NCBI GenBank assembly: GCA_900544645.1
Contig: UQWG01000029.1
Span: forward strand, 1 to 23,675
Length of the DNA stretch: 23,675 nucleotides
Direction: 5' to 3'
Source: an uncultured Collinsella sp.
GTDB lineage: Bacteria; Actinomycetota; Coriobacteriia; Coriobacteriales; Coriobacteriaceae
The translations under genes were made by a program, and so were the position numbers. The notes under the pieces were generated by a model. The model was not told where the DNA came from and made no database searches. It saw nothing but the letters and a program-made list of their open reading frames with translations. How positions within the stretch are numbered: position 1 is the first letter of the stretch; each line of letters opens with the position of its first letter. Below, piece by piece: positions 7,144-14,809 of this stretch.

Positions 7144-8088
7144 CTATTCCTCGCGGTCGAACTCCTCATCGGCATTGAGCACGCGACCGCTGTAGTTGAC
7201 GTGGCCGGTCACGGCATCCATGTCACCGGTCTCGATAAAACGTGCGACCGTGCACTCGTAATCGACCAGCGCGCGATCAAAGACCTCGGGGAAACTCTCG
7301 TTCGAGACCTCGTCGGTAAAGGGATTCTTCCATGTCAGATGGCCCAGGTTACCGGTGCGCTCGGGCAGCTCCGTCGTCACGCGATGGGCAAGGCCGTCGA
7401 GCAGCGAGTAGTCGTGCACCAAGCCCTCAACCAGCGAGATCGCGCGCGTCTTTGCGGAGCCGGCCGGCTCAATCGCGCGGTAAAGTCGCTGCATATTGGC
7501 AACGGCAGCACCGTACTCCCCCGCCGGAATGTCAATGCCGTACACGCGTCCGGCAACATAGCTCATCAGCACGCCGGCCACGCGATTGATGCGATCGGTG
7601 GTGACGATCTCGCCCGCCGGCGGGTAATCGTCGACCGTAGCGCCATCGCGTTTAAGCTGCAGCATCAGCACATCCAGGTCGCTCTCGATCACGGCATGGA
7701 CCTGACTGCTCGAATTCTCAAGCTCTGAATCGGACTCCACGATGCCAAACTGCTGCTCATAGACAAAAGGATGGGCGTTGCGGTCGAGCACGTAATGAGA
7801 CAGCAGGCCCAGCGCAAAGGCACGACCCAAGCTGGCGTCGCGCGGCAGCAGATGCGACACGCCGTCGCGCAGGCACGCGAACTGGCGAGACATGCGCGAC
7901 CGATGCATGACCTGCGCCAGCAGCGTGCAGTCGGAAACACGCGGTGTCAGAATGTGAAAGAAAAACGGGTCGGGGCCTTGGTTGCCCAAGATAAAGGCAA
8001 TGCGCTCTTCATCGGACGTGATGACGCCCTGCGGAAGACGGTCGATGCTTTCCTCGCCAAACAGATGATGGGTGATAAGCGCGGGCAT
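7144..8088 (-). CDS. Zinc-dependent phospholipase C-family protein
   Basis: 314 aa. Residues match the trinuclear zinc site of Bacillus cereus phospholipase C: PALITHHLFGE with H7-H8, GPDPFFFH with D40 and H45, H98-x3-D102-x3-H106 in SHYVLDRNAH, and H131-x3-E135 in HAVIES. Family members hydrolyse phospholipids or related phosphodiesters. Unlike secreted PLCs there is no signal peptide; the protein begins directly at the first metal ligands, so it is probably cytoplasmic. Start ATG 8088 has GAAAGGATC upstream; a start at 8118 would add ten residues without a ribosome binding site. It follows the second LytTR regulator by 92 nt on the same strand with no terminator between them, so it may be cotranscribed with it. 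Confidence 0.88.
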   Translation of the reverse strand: MPALITHHLFGEESIDRLPQGVITSDEERIAFILGNQGPDPFFFHILTPRVSDCTLLAQVMHRSRMSRQFACLRDGVSHLLPRDASLGRAFALGLLSHYVLDRNAHPFVYEQQFGIVESDSELENSSSQVHAVIESDLDVLMLQLKRDGATVDDYPPAGEIVTTDRINRVAGVLMSYVAGRVYGIDIPAGEYGAAVANMQRLYRAIEPAGSAKTRAISLVEGLVHDYSLLDGLAHRVTTELPERTGNLGHLTWKNPFTDEVSNESFPEVFDRALVDYECTVARFIETGDMDAVTGHVNYSGRVLNADEEFDREE

Positions 8089-8180
8089 AATGATCCTTTC
8101 GATTTCATTCGATGCCACCCATTATGCCCACCGCGCGCCCATGCCAAACCTGCGATGGTAAACGACGGCGCGCAGACCGT

Positions 8181-8915
8181 CTACGCAAGCCCCAAGCGTG
8201 CTTTAACCTCGGCAGCGCGACGGCGGGACACCGGTACCGTCGAGTTCACGCGGTCGAGCCTGAGCTCCATCAACCCCGTGGAGCCAATCTCAACATTGTG
8301 CACGTCTTCCAAATTGGCCAGGTAGCTGCGATGAACGCGAATAAAGCCCTCGGAGTCCAAGCGACGCTCGAGCGAAGAGATCGACTCATTGATCAGGTAC
8401 GTTCCCTCGGCGCAGATGGCGTTGCAAAAATCGGCGCGTGCCTCAAAGTAGCAGACGTCTGCGGCGGGAATGAACACCTTTTTACCCCCGCGGTCCACCG
8501 TCAGACGCAAAGGCTGGCGCGGGGCGTGGATAACACGACGGGCACCCAAGGCTGCCTCGATCTTGTCGAGTGCCTTTGACAGGCGTGCGTCCTCGACCGG
8601 CTTGACGACATAGTCGACCGCATCGAGGTTATACGCATCGGCGGCAAACTCGGCAAATGCCGTCACAAACACCACGACCGGCGGCGTCTTTAGGTTCTGC
8701 AGCGTCTCGGCAAGCTCAATTCCCGAGCGACCGGGCATGGTAATGTCTAAAAACAGCACGTCGGGCTTGTTCGACAGAATCGACTCCGCGGCTTCGGTGA
8801 CATTGCCCGCCTCGGCAATCTGGCCCACACGCGTATCCTTTTCCAACAGATAGCGTAGCTCAGCCCTAATGGGAGGTTCGTCATCAACCACCAAGATGTT
8901 CCAGCCTTCGGACAT
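8181..8915 (-). CDS. LytTR-family response regulator (system 2)
   Basis: 244 aa. Receiver domain at about 1-118 (D11-D12, phospho-acceptor D57 in FLDITMPGRSG, T85, K105 in YVVKPV) and LytTR domain from about 135 (LTVDRGGKKVFIPAADVCYFEARADF, GFIRVHRSYLANL, VPVSRRRAAEV). Start ATG 8915 has AGAGGGGAAG upstream. The gene is 38 nt after its partner kinase. It is closely similar in layout and motifs to the regulator at 2295-3011, indicating an ancient duplication of the sensor pair. Probable target candidates are its neighbours (phospholipase-like protein, MFS carrier), by position only. Confidence 0.93.
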   Translation of the reverse strand: MSEGWNILVVDDEPPIRAELRYLLEKDTRVGQIAEAGNVTEAAESILSNKPDVLFLDITMPGRSGIELAETLQNLKTPPVVVFVTAFAEFAADAYNLDAVDYVVKPVEDARLSKALDKIEAALGARRVIHAPRQPLRLTVDRGGKKVFIPAADVCYFEARADFCNAICAEGTYLINESISSLERRLDSEGFIRVHRSYLANLEDVHNVEIGSTGLMELRLDRVNSTVPVSRRRAAEVKARLGLA

Positions 8916-8953
8916 ATGTGCTTCCCCTCTTTTTCTCTCAATCCAACCGCGTG

Positions 8954-10339
8954 CTACGCCGTCAACGGCGCGGGCTCATGCGGCTCGCCGTTCAGCTCGA
9001 CGATGACCTGCGTTCCCACGCCCTCCTGGGACTTCACGCGCATGCCGGAATCTTCTCCGTAAAAGAAATGGATGCGCTGAAGCACGTTGAAGAGCGCCAG
9101 GCCGCAACCTCGCTTGACGGAGCCGTCGGCGGTAATGCTCTCGGGCTCCTCTCGGCGATGTTGCTCAAACAGATGCGCGCAGACTTCTTCGCTCATACCG
9201 ATGCCGTCGTCCTCGACGATGATCTCCAAACCGTCATCGGTCTCGAAAGCCCTAACATGAATAGAAAGCGGCTCGGTCTCGCGCTGCGCGTGCTTGATGC
9301 AGTTTTCGAGCAACGGCTGCAAGATAAACGGCGGCACCATGCAATCGCGCACCTCAAAGTCGATATCGACCGAGACGCGCAGACGGCCGTCGCCATACCG
9401 GGCCTGCATAAGATTGATATAACGAGTACCCTGTTCCACCTCGTGCTCGAGCGTGGTGAGCGTATCGGAATCAGAAAGCGTCTGACGATAGTAGTTGGAG
9501 AAGTCGATCAGCAGCGACCTGGCCTTGTCCGGCTCGGTACGTACGAGCGACACGATGGTGCTGATGGTGTTAAACAGAAAATGAGGATCGACCTGCGATT
9601 GCAAGGCGCGCAGCTCCACGCGGGCCGTAAGCTCGTCCTGGCGCTCGAGCTCAAAGCTCGCAAGCTGCGTGGAAATGAGGTCGGCAAAACCCGAGGCAAG
9701 CGCCGTCTGGCGCATATCGATGCTGCTCAGACGGGGATAATACAGCTCGAGCGTGCCCACGCAATGCCCGCGCACGGTAAGCGGTGCGACAATACCGGCG
9801 CGCAAACGCGGAAAGTAGCCACCCGTCTCGGTCGAGGCATCGCGCGAGAACACGCTTTGTTCACCGCTGTTGATCACGTTGAGCGTAGTCCGCAGCACCA
9901 CCGGGGTGCCCGCGGGGCATTTTGCCGAGTCCTCGCCCCAGCTTGCCAACACCTGCTTGCCGTCGGTAAAGCAGATGGCAGAGGCGATAGTTTCGGACAG
10001 GATGATCTTAGAGGCGCCCAGGGCAGCTTCGGGCGTAAGGCCGCGCGACGTGTAGGCGAATATTTTCGACGCGATGGCGAGCGTGCGGTCGGTAGCGCTC
10101 GATGTGAGGTCGTCGGGAACGACAAAGACGTACGAGAAGAAGAAGCACAGCATGACCAAGCCGGCAATGACGACAACGGCCGGAACGGGATTGGGATTAT
10201 CGGTTAGATCCCAGATGAGCAGCAGGATAAGCAGCGGAACGACAATACCGAGCAAGATGGCTTGAACCACATGCTGAGCGGTACGAAAGACCTTGGTAGA
10301 GTTGTAGCTCTTGCCCAGAATCAGCCTATTGAGATCCAC
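8954..10339 (-). CDS. LytS-like sensor histidine kinase (system 2)
   Basis: 461 aa from the start chosen here. Two membrane helices (about 26-45 and 53-72), a GAF-like sensor region, then ALQSQVDPHFLFNTISTI with phospho-acceptor H253, LQPLLENCIKHA (N box), VEDDGIGMS (G1) and GCGLALFNVL (G2). The GTG at 10339 is preferred because AAGGAG lies 6 nt before it; the ATG at 10345 directly abuts that AAGGAG and an ATG at 10408 has no site. Paralog of the kinase at 3084-4427: both contain ALASGFA and TQLA before the linker ELTAR. The pair kinase-regulator is contiguous and probably cotranscribed. The ligand is unknown. Confidence 0.9.
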   Translation of the reverse strand: MDLNRLILGKSYNSTKVFRTAQHVVQAILLGIVVPLLILLLIWDLTDNPNPVPAVVVIAGLVMLCFFFSYVFVVPDDLTSSATDRTLAIASKIFAYTSRGLTPEAALGASKIILSETIASAICFTDGKQVLASWGEDSAKCPAGTPVVLRTTLNVINSGEQSVFSRDASTETGGYFPRLRAGIVAPLTVRGHCVGTLELYYPRLSSIDMRQTALASGFADLISTQLASFELERQDELTARVELRALQSQVDPHFLFNTISTIVSLVRTEPDKARSLLIDFSNYYRQTLSDSDTLTTLEHEVEQGTRYINLMQARYGDGRLRVSVDIDFEVRDCMVPPFILQPLLENCIKHAQRETEPLSIHVRAFETDDGLEIIVEDDGIGMSEEVCAHLFEQHRREEPESITADGSVKRGCGLALFNVLQRIHFFYGEDSGMRVKSQEGVGTQVIVELNGEPHEPAPLTA

Positions 10340-10372
10340 CGTCATCTCCTTCTTACTGACGCACCCCATAGC

Positions 10373-10399
10373 AATAAAGAGGGCCGCAAGCGACCCTCT
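10373..10399 (-). terminator. Terminator after the amidohydrolase gene
   Basis: On the minus strand AGAGGGTCGC and GCGGCCCTCT pair (one T-G wobble) and are followed by TTATT. It lies about 60 nt after the amidohydrolase stop at 10458 and in front of the kinase of system 2. Confidence 0.7.
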
Positions 10400-10401
10400 C
10401 C

Positions 10402-10416
10402 ATTGCATTATGCAAT
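10402..10416. promoter_or_regulatory. 15-bp palindrome ATTGCAT-T-ATGCAAT
   Basis: Perfect 7-bp arms around one base, 63 nt upstream of the kinase start at 10339. The minus strand reads GCATAATG through it, so it could overlap a -10 box and act as an operator, or it may simply be part of the nearby terminator region. No regulator is assigned. Confidence 0.3.
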
Positions 10417-10457
10417 CAAATACTGTGTTTTACATCAAGGCATCGATGAACGGTAGC

Positions 10458-11735
10458 TTAGGCGCTGTACTTGTTTGCCTCGCCGAAGGTGCCAGCCTCG
10501 ACAATCCAGCCGTCCTTCATGATGACGTCCATGTTGTCGGTGTTGAGCACGTGGATGTCGGCGGCGACGTCACCGTTGACGACCAGCAGGTCGGCGCACT
10601 TGCCGGCCTCGATGGAACCGGTCTCGTCCTCGATGTGGCACATCTTGGCACCGTTGAGGGTGGCACAGGTGATGGTCTCGACCGGGGTGAAGCCGATCTT
10701 GTCGACGAACTCGTACATCTCCTCGATGGAGCAGGTGCCGTACGGGGTGACGAAGGAGAAGGAGTCGGAGCCGATCGTCATGACGACGCCGCGCTTCTTG
10801 GCCTCGCGCAGACAGTCGTAGTTGCGCTGCAGCTCCTTCTCGACCAGGGTGCCCTCGTACTTGTCGTGCAGCTCGGGGACGTAGACGGGCGGATAGGTGG
10901 CGTACCAGGTGGGCAGGAAGGCGATCGTCGGGGTGAAGAAGGTGCCCTGCTCGGCCATGAGGTCCATGGTGCGCTCATCGATATCGAAGCCGTGAATCAG
11001 CTGCTCGCAGCCAAAGCGAACGGAATCGTAGGCAGCGGCGTGGTTGTTGTAGCAGTGGCTCCACACGGGGATGCCGACCATCTTTGCCTCTTCGACCACG
11101 GCCTGAATCTCCTCGGAGCAGTAGTGCTGGTCGCGGCCGGAGTCCCAGCGCCAGATGCCGCCACCGGTAGCCCAGATCTTGATGGCATCGGGGTTCTCGC
11201 GCAGGCGACGACGGACGGCCTTGCGCAGATCCCAAGGACCGTCGACCTGATCGCCCCAGGGGTGCGATTCCTTGTTGAGCTCCTGGCTGCAGTGGTGGGA
11301 GTCGCCGTGGCCGGCAACGCGACAGAAGCCAAGGCCGGTGGCCAGAACGCGCGGGCCCTTGAAGACGCCCTTGTCGATGCAGTCACGGATCTGGATACCA
11401 AAGCGGCCGATCTCGCAGACGGTGGTGAGGCCGTGGGTGAGGCAGTCGTAGGCCTGCTTGACGGCGACGGCCTGCTTCTCGAGGAGCGGCTGCATGACCC
11501 AGTCGGTGTCATCGTCGGTCAAGTTGCCCGAGAAGTGCAGGTGGGTGTCGATCAGGCCGGGAAGGACGGTCTTGCCGGCGGCGTCGATGACCTCAACGCC
11601 CTCGGGAAGGTCCCGCATAGCACCGGCGTACTCGATCTTGCCGTTGTCGTCGACGAGAACGAGGGAGTTCTCGACCGGCTCGGCACCGGTACCGTCGATG
11701 AGCTTGCCGCCAACGATTGCATACTTAGTGGACAT
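10458..11735 (-). CDS. Amidohydrolase-superfamily metal-dependent peptidase/amidase
   Basis: 425 aa. The binuclear metal site is complete: H65-x-H67 in LIDTHLHFSG, carboxylatable K186 in AIKIWATGGG, H227 in WSHC, H248 in LIHGFD, D324 in IGSDSFSF; the flanking strands form the usual small beta-sandwich domain (IVGGKLIDGTG at the start, GSIEAGKCADLLVVNG near the end). The sequence type resembles cytosolic Xaa-Pro / Xaa-Arg prolidase-like and imidazolonepropionase-like amidohydrolases; the exact substrate is not readable. Start ATG 11735 has GGAGGA 3 nt upstream. It is the second gene after an APC permease, so a permease importing the substrate or exporting a product is likely. Codons are strongly C/G-ending, suggesting high expression. 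Confidence 0.88.
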   Translation of the reverse strand: MSTKYAIVGGKLIDGTGAEPVENSLVLVDDNGKIEYAGAMRDLPEGVEVIDAAGKTVLPGLIDTHLHFSGNLTDDDTDWVMQPLLEKQAVAVKQAYDCLTHGLTTVCEIGRFGIQIRDCIDKGVFKGPRVLATGLGFCRVAGHGDSHHCSQELNKESHPWGDQVDGPWDLRKAVRRRLRENPDAIKIWATGGGIWRWDSGRDQHYCSEEIQAVVEEAKMVGIPVWSHCYNNHAAAYDSVRFGCEQLIHGFDIDERTMDLMAEQGTFFTPTIAFLPTWYATYPPVYVPELHDKYEGTLVEKELQRNYDCLREAKKRGVVMTIGSDSFSFVTPYGTCSIEEMYEFVDKIGFTPVETITCATLNGAKMCHIEDETGSIEAGKCADLLVVNGDVAADIHVLNTDNMDVIMKDGWIVEAGTFGEANKYSA

Positions 11736-11817
11736 GGTTCCTCCTTATGGATCCATATAGTGGGCGAGGCCGTGTTGGGTTAAGGCCTCACAAAGCTACC
11801 CAAGTGGTGCCGGGTTC

Positions 11818-11846
11818 GGTGCGCGGAAGAGAGGGTCCCGCGCACC
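11818..11846 (-). other. Intercistronic hairpin between APC permease and amidohydrolase
   Basis: GGTGCGCGG (11818-11826) pairs with CCGCGCACC (11838-11846), 9 bp, 11-nt loop, no T tract. A second stem GAGGCC/GGCCTC lies at 11766-11789. They may stabilise or separate the two messages rather than terminate. Confidence 0.5.
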
Positions 11847-11866
11847 TGATCCGCCCCGGCTCGGCG

Positions 11867-13318
11867 TTACTTTTTGCGGGAATTGGTGAAGGCCATGAGA
11901 GCCAGGCCGACGGCCAGCCAGCCGATCACGATGCTCCACTCCACCATGTTGAGGGAGGCGGGAGAGAACGGAATCACGAGCAGGCCGATGATGATGGCGC
12001 AGGCAGCGATAGCGAGGCCGATGCCAAACTTGCCGCCGGGCACCTCGTAGGGACGAGGCAGGTCGGGCTCGGTGAAGCGCATGCGCAGGCAAGCGAGGGC
12101 GACCATGCCGCAGGAGAAGATGAAGGCGAGAGCCGACACGTTGGTCAGAGGGATGAGCATGTTCTTGCCCAGGAACGGACCGACGACGGTGATGACGCCC
12201 AGAACGACGCAGGCGAGCTTGGGAGCGCCGGACTTGGGGTCGACCTCGGCGAACTGTTCGGGCAGCTGGCCCTTGCGGCCCATGGCGAGCATGATGCGGC
12301 TCGTGGCGCCGTAGAAGGAGTTCATCGGACCCATGGGTCCAAGCGTGGCGATGACAAGCATGGCCAGGTACAGGAGCATGTTGATGCCCCTGAGGCAGGC
12401 GAGCGCGGGAACCGGGCTCTTAACAAACTCATGCCAGTCGAGGATGGTGCCGAACGAGTAGATGCAGACCATGTAGAAGCCGCCGGCGGCCAGCAGTGCC
12501 AAGGAGATGATCTTGCCGAACTTGTTCCAGTTGAGGCCCTCGGCTGCTTCCTCAGCCTGCTGAGGAATGGTGTCGAAACCGGCGTAGAAGAACGGGGTCA
12601 GAACCAGGACCGACACGATGCCGGCAAACAGGCTGGTGCTCTCGGTGGCGGCCTTGCCGCCGCCAGCGCCGGTGACCTGGGAGAACACAGGCATGGCGTT
12701 GTCCGGCGAGCCGGTGAATAGCGAGACGCCCATGGCAAGCAGCATGCCGCAAAGCAGAGCCTTGGTCAGGAAGGCCTGGAGCTTGGCGGCCGAGCTGGCA
12801 CCGCGGAAGTTGAGGAAGATGACGTAGACTGCAAAGCCGAGCGCGATCAGCGTCGGGAACAGGTAAACGTCGGCGCCCAGGATGGTGTAGAGCTTGACGG
12901 CGCGCAGCCACTCAAGACCGGGCAGGCTGCCGAACATCTCGGACACGAGGGTCGAGATGGCGATGGCCTCCCACGGGCACAGGATGCCGTTGCCCAGGGC
13001 CAGGAGCCAACCGGTGATGTAGCTCAGCGTACGGCCAAAGCTACGATCGACATACTCGACGATGCCGCCCGAGATGGGGATAGCAGCCGTGAGCTCACCG
13101 AAAACAGCTCCGACGGGCACGAGGAAGATTGCACCCAAGAGGAATGCGATCATAGCGGGAACGGGACCGCCGCCCACGACCATCCAGTCGCCGACCTGCA
13201 GAACCCAACCGGTACCGATGATGGCACCGAAGCCGATGGTGAAGAAGTTCCAGAGCGAAAGCGTTTTCTTCATGCCGCCGTTATCCTCGACTGCAACCTC
13301 TGCGTTCTTGTCCGCCAT
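11867..13318 (-). CDS. APC-superfamily amino acid permease
   Basis: 483 aa, about 12 membrane helices. After a short polar N-terminus, FFTIGFGAIIGTGWV at about 24-38 is the unwound helix-1 motif of amino acid-polyamine-organocation carriers, and FGELTAAIPISGGIVEYV follows in the helix 2-3 region. FFYAGFDTIPQQAEEAAEG is the family's helix 6/7 region. It should move an amino acid or amine across the cytoplasmic membrane; the substrate is unknown, but the partner amidohydrolase 131 nt downstream points to an amino-acid conjugate or small peptide. Start ATG 13318 is chosen for AAAGGAGGGG immediately upstream; a start at 13357 has none. Two stable hairpins lie in the leader (13339-13383). Confidence 0.9.
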   Translation of the reverse strand: MADKNAEVAVEDNGGMKKTLSLWNFFTIGFGAIIGTGWVLQVGDWMVVGGGPVPAMIAFLLGAIFLVPVGAVFGELTAAIPISGGIVEYVDRSFGRTLSYITGWLLALGNGILCPWEAIAISTLVSEMFGSLPGLEWLRAVKLYTILGADVYLFPTLIALGFAVYVIFLNFRGASSAAKLQAFLTKALLCGMLLAMGVSLFTGSPDNAMPVFSQVTGAGGGKAATESTSLFAGIVSVLVLTPFFYAGFDTIPQQAEEAAEGLNWNKFGKIISLALLAAGGFYMVCIYSFGTILDWHEFVKSPVPALACLRGINMLLYLAMLVIATLGPMGPMNSFYGATSRIMLAMGRKGQLPEQFAEVDPKSGAPKLACVVLGVITVVGPFLGKNMLIPLTNVSALAFIFSCGMVALACLRMRFTEPDLPRPYEVPGGKFGIGLAIAACAIIIGLLVIPFSPASLNMVEWSIVIGWLAVGLALMAFTNSRKK

Positions 13319-13338
13319 TGTTCCCCTCCTTTCCTTAT

Positions 13339-13383
13339 TGACGCCCCTTGGCGTCACCCCTTGCGCGGCCTGTTTTGCCGCGC
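13339..13383 (-). promoter_or_regulatory. Two stacked leader hairpins before the APC permease
   Basis: TGACGCC/GGCGTCA with a 4-nt loop (13339-13356) and GCGCGGC/GCCGCGC with a 7-nt loop (13363-13383) lie in the 5' leader, the first only a few nucleotides before the AAAGGAGGGG ribosome binding site. On the minus strand neither is followed by a T tract. They could control translation or protect the message; no known riboswitch is recognised. Confidence 0.45.
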
Positions 13384-13673
13384 GCTTTTATTTCGTGGCT
13401 TTAAGATACGGTCTTGGCATTGCATTGCCGTCCAAGGCTCGACCGAAGGCAGAACTGCAAAACGAGCGGCGCCGTTTTTGGGACGAACGGCGAGAGACGT
13501 CATTCGTCTTGGACACTTTCATCTTGTCTGTTTTTGAATACCCGTTGCCGTGACGCTTGGCGCGCGGCGCGGCAACGTTCGTACCATTTGTCAGGCTTTT
13601 GGTGCGCATACCCATGTGTCGTGCATCTTTTTATGTAGGATAGACAAGTTACACATGAGGCAAGGTGATTCAA
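13384..13673. other. Gene-free divergent intergenic stretch
   Basis: Region between the APC permease leader and the plus-strand C39-like gene. No credible gene. It contains short imperfect inverted repeats (GCCGTT/AACGGC near 13470-13492, GACGAA/TTCGTC near 13481-13508) and a plus-strand AT-rich patch around 13626-13645 that may hold the promoter of the C39-like gene, but no convincing -35/-10 pair. Confidence 0.4.
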
Positions 13674-14675
13674 ATGGCATACGGATACAATGACGGCGAC
13701 CAACGGCCACAAAGCGTGCGCCTTGCCGGCCGCACCACGCCAACGCCCAGAAGCACCTCCGACAACGACAACCCGCAGCGCTCCCAAGAGCAGCCCGGGG
13801 CTTCTTCGCGGCAACAAAGCCGTACCGTGCAGCAGTCAGACCGCGTGAGCACGAGCACGCGCCAACGCCAGACCGACTCATCGCAGCCGCGCCGCTACGA
13901 TCGCCGTAAGACCGACTACTACGTTAAACGCTCCTTTTCGCGACCTCAACGCGATCGCGGCAATTCCGTCCCACGCTCCGCGTCGCGCACCACAAGCCAT
14001 GCGCTTCCGGCCCGCCGCCTACGCCTTGCGCTTTGCTCCATTGCCGCCTGCCTCGTCTTTGTGTTTTTGGGATCCTGTATCTCCCACGGATCAGCCGGTC
14101 TTGAGCCCACTGCCGAGGACAGGCTGCTTAAAGCTCCCGTCGCGCCCGGTTACTCCTTTGCGTTCTCGACCCCACGCTCGCAATGGCAGGCCGGCACCAT
14201 GCCCCACATCTACCAAATTGACCCCGCATGGTCGGAGCTGCCCTATGCCGGTGGCACTATTCGCGAAAACGCTTGCGGTCCCACTTGCCTCACCATGGTC
14301 TATATCTTTAAGACCGGCCACGCCGATAAGACGCCGGTCGATATATGCGCACTGGCCGAAGCCGGCAACTACGCCCCCACTGGTGCCACCGAGTGGTCGT
14401 TTATGACAGGCGGTGCGTGGCAGCTGGGGCTCAACGGAACACAGCTCTATAACGATCGCGAATCGATTACCCAAGCACTTCGCTCGGGTGCGCCCGTCAT
14501 CGCCGCAGTGCGCCCCGGTACGTTTACCAACGTAGGCCACTACATCGTGCTCTACGGCATCGACGATGCCAACCAGATTGGCGTCTACGACCCCAACTCG
14601 GCCAGCCGCAGCGCCCGTCGCTGGGGCGTCGTAGAGGTCCTCAACGAAGTCGAAGCCATGTGGGCCTACTACTAG
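13674..14675 (+). CDS. Membrane-anchored C39-like papain-fold peptidase
   Basis: 333 aa. Residues 1-112 are a hydrophilic, Ser/Arg/Gln-rich, probably disordered N-terminus; 114-136 is a single membrane helix; the C-terminal half is a C39_2-type domain with YQIDPAWSELPYAGG at 180-194, catalytic C201 in ENACGPTCL, H289 in GHYIVLYG and D306 in VYDPNS. Topology by the positive-inside rule puts the basic tail in the cytoplasm and the peptidase outside. The family includes surface cysteine peptidases and cell-wall-associated proteins; substrate unknown. GS-C135 after the helix weakly resembles a lipobox, but the long basic extension argues against a lipoprotein. Start ATG 13674 has AAGGTGA upstream; a GTG at 13665 is less likely. 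It is the only plus-strand gene in the left two thirds; its stop is inside the arcC downstream repeat. Confidence 0.82.
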   Translation: MAYGYNDGDQRPQSVRLAGRTTPTPRSTSDNDNPQRSQEQPGASSRQQSRTVQQSDRVSTSTRQRQTDSSQPRRYDRRKTDYYVKRSFSRPQRDRGNSVPRSASRTTSHALPARRLRLALCSIAACLVFVFLGSCISHGSAGLEPTAEDRLLKAPVAPGYSFAFSTPRSQWQAGTMPHIYQIDPAWSELPYAGGTIRENACGPTCLTMVYIFKTGHADKTPVDICALAEAGNYAPTGATEWSFMTGGAWQLGLNGTQLYNDRESITQALRSGAPVIAAVRPGTFTNVGHYIVLYGIDDANQIGVYDPNSASRSARRWGVVEVLNEVEAMWAYY

Positions 14676-14702
14676 TCATTTAAGAACGTCCCCAATGACT
14701 AG
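14672..14702. repeat. Inverted repeat CTAGTCATT / AATGACTAG
   Basis: Nine perfectly paired bases around a 13-nt loop, immediately after the stop of the C39-like gene and convergent with the arcC terminator. Also present at 21881-21911 with one change. No T tract, so more like a small REP-type palindrome than a terminator. Confidence 0.6.
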
Positions 14703-14711
14703 GTGAATAGC

Positions 14712-14744
14712 AAAAGCCCCGCAGTCGGAGCGGACTGCGGGGCT
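14712..14744 (-). terminator. Terminator of the arcDABC operon
   Basis: On the minus strand AGCCCCGCAGTC and GACTGCGGGGCT pair perfectly around a 6-nt loop and run into TTTT. A second hairpin without T tract (GTGGGCGC/GCGCCCAC, 14764-14787) lies between it and the arcC stop. Confidence 0.93.
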
Positions 14745-14809
14745 CATGAAGAGAGGCTAGTTTGTGGGCGCTTTGCCTGGCGCCCACGAGAGAGGCAACA
14801 GAGTAGAGA

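Noticed and set aside
10311..12721. Long plus-strand open frames opposite the amidohydrolase and APC permease
   Set aside because: They mirror well-supported minus-strand genes with intact active-site or membrane motifs and look like antisense frames of GC-rich codons.
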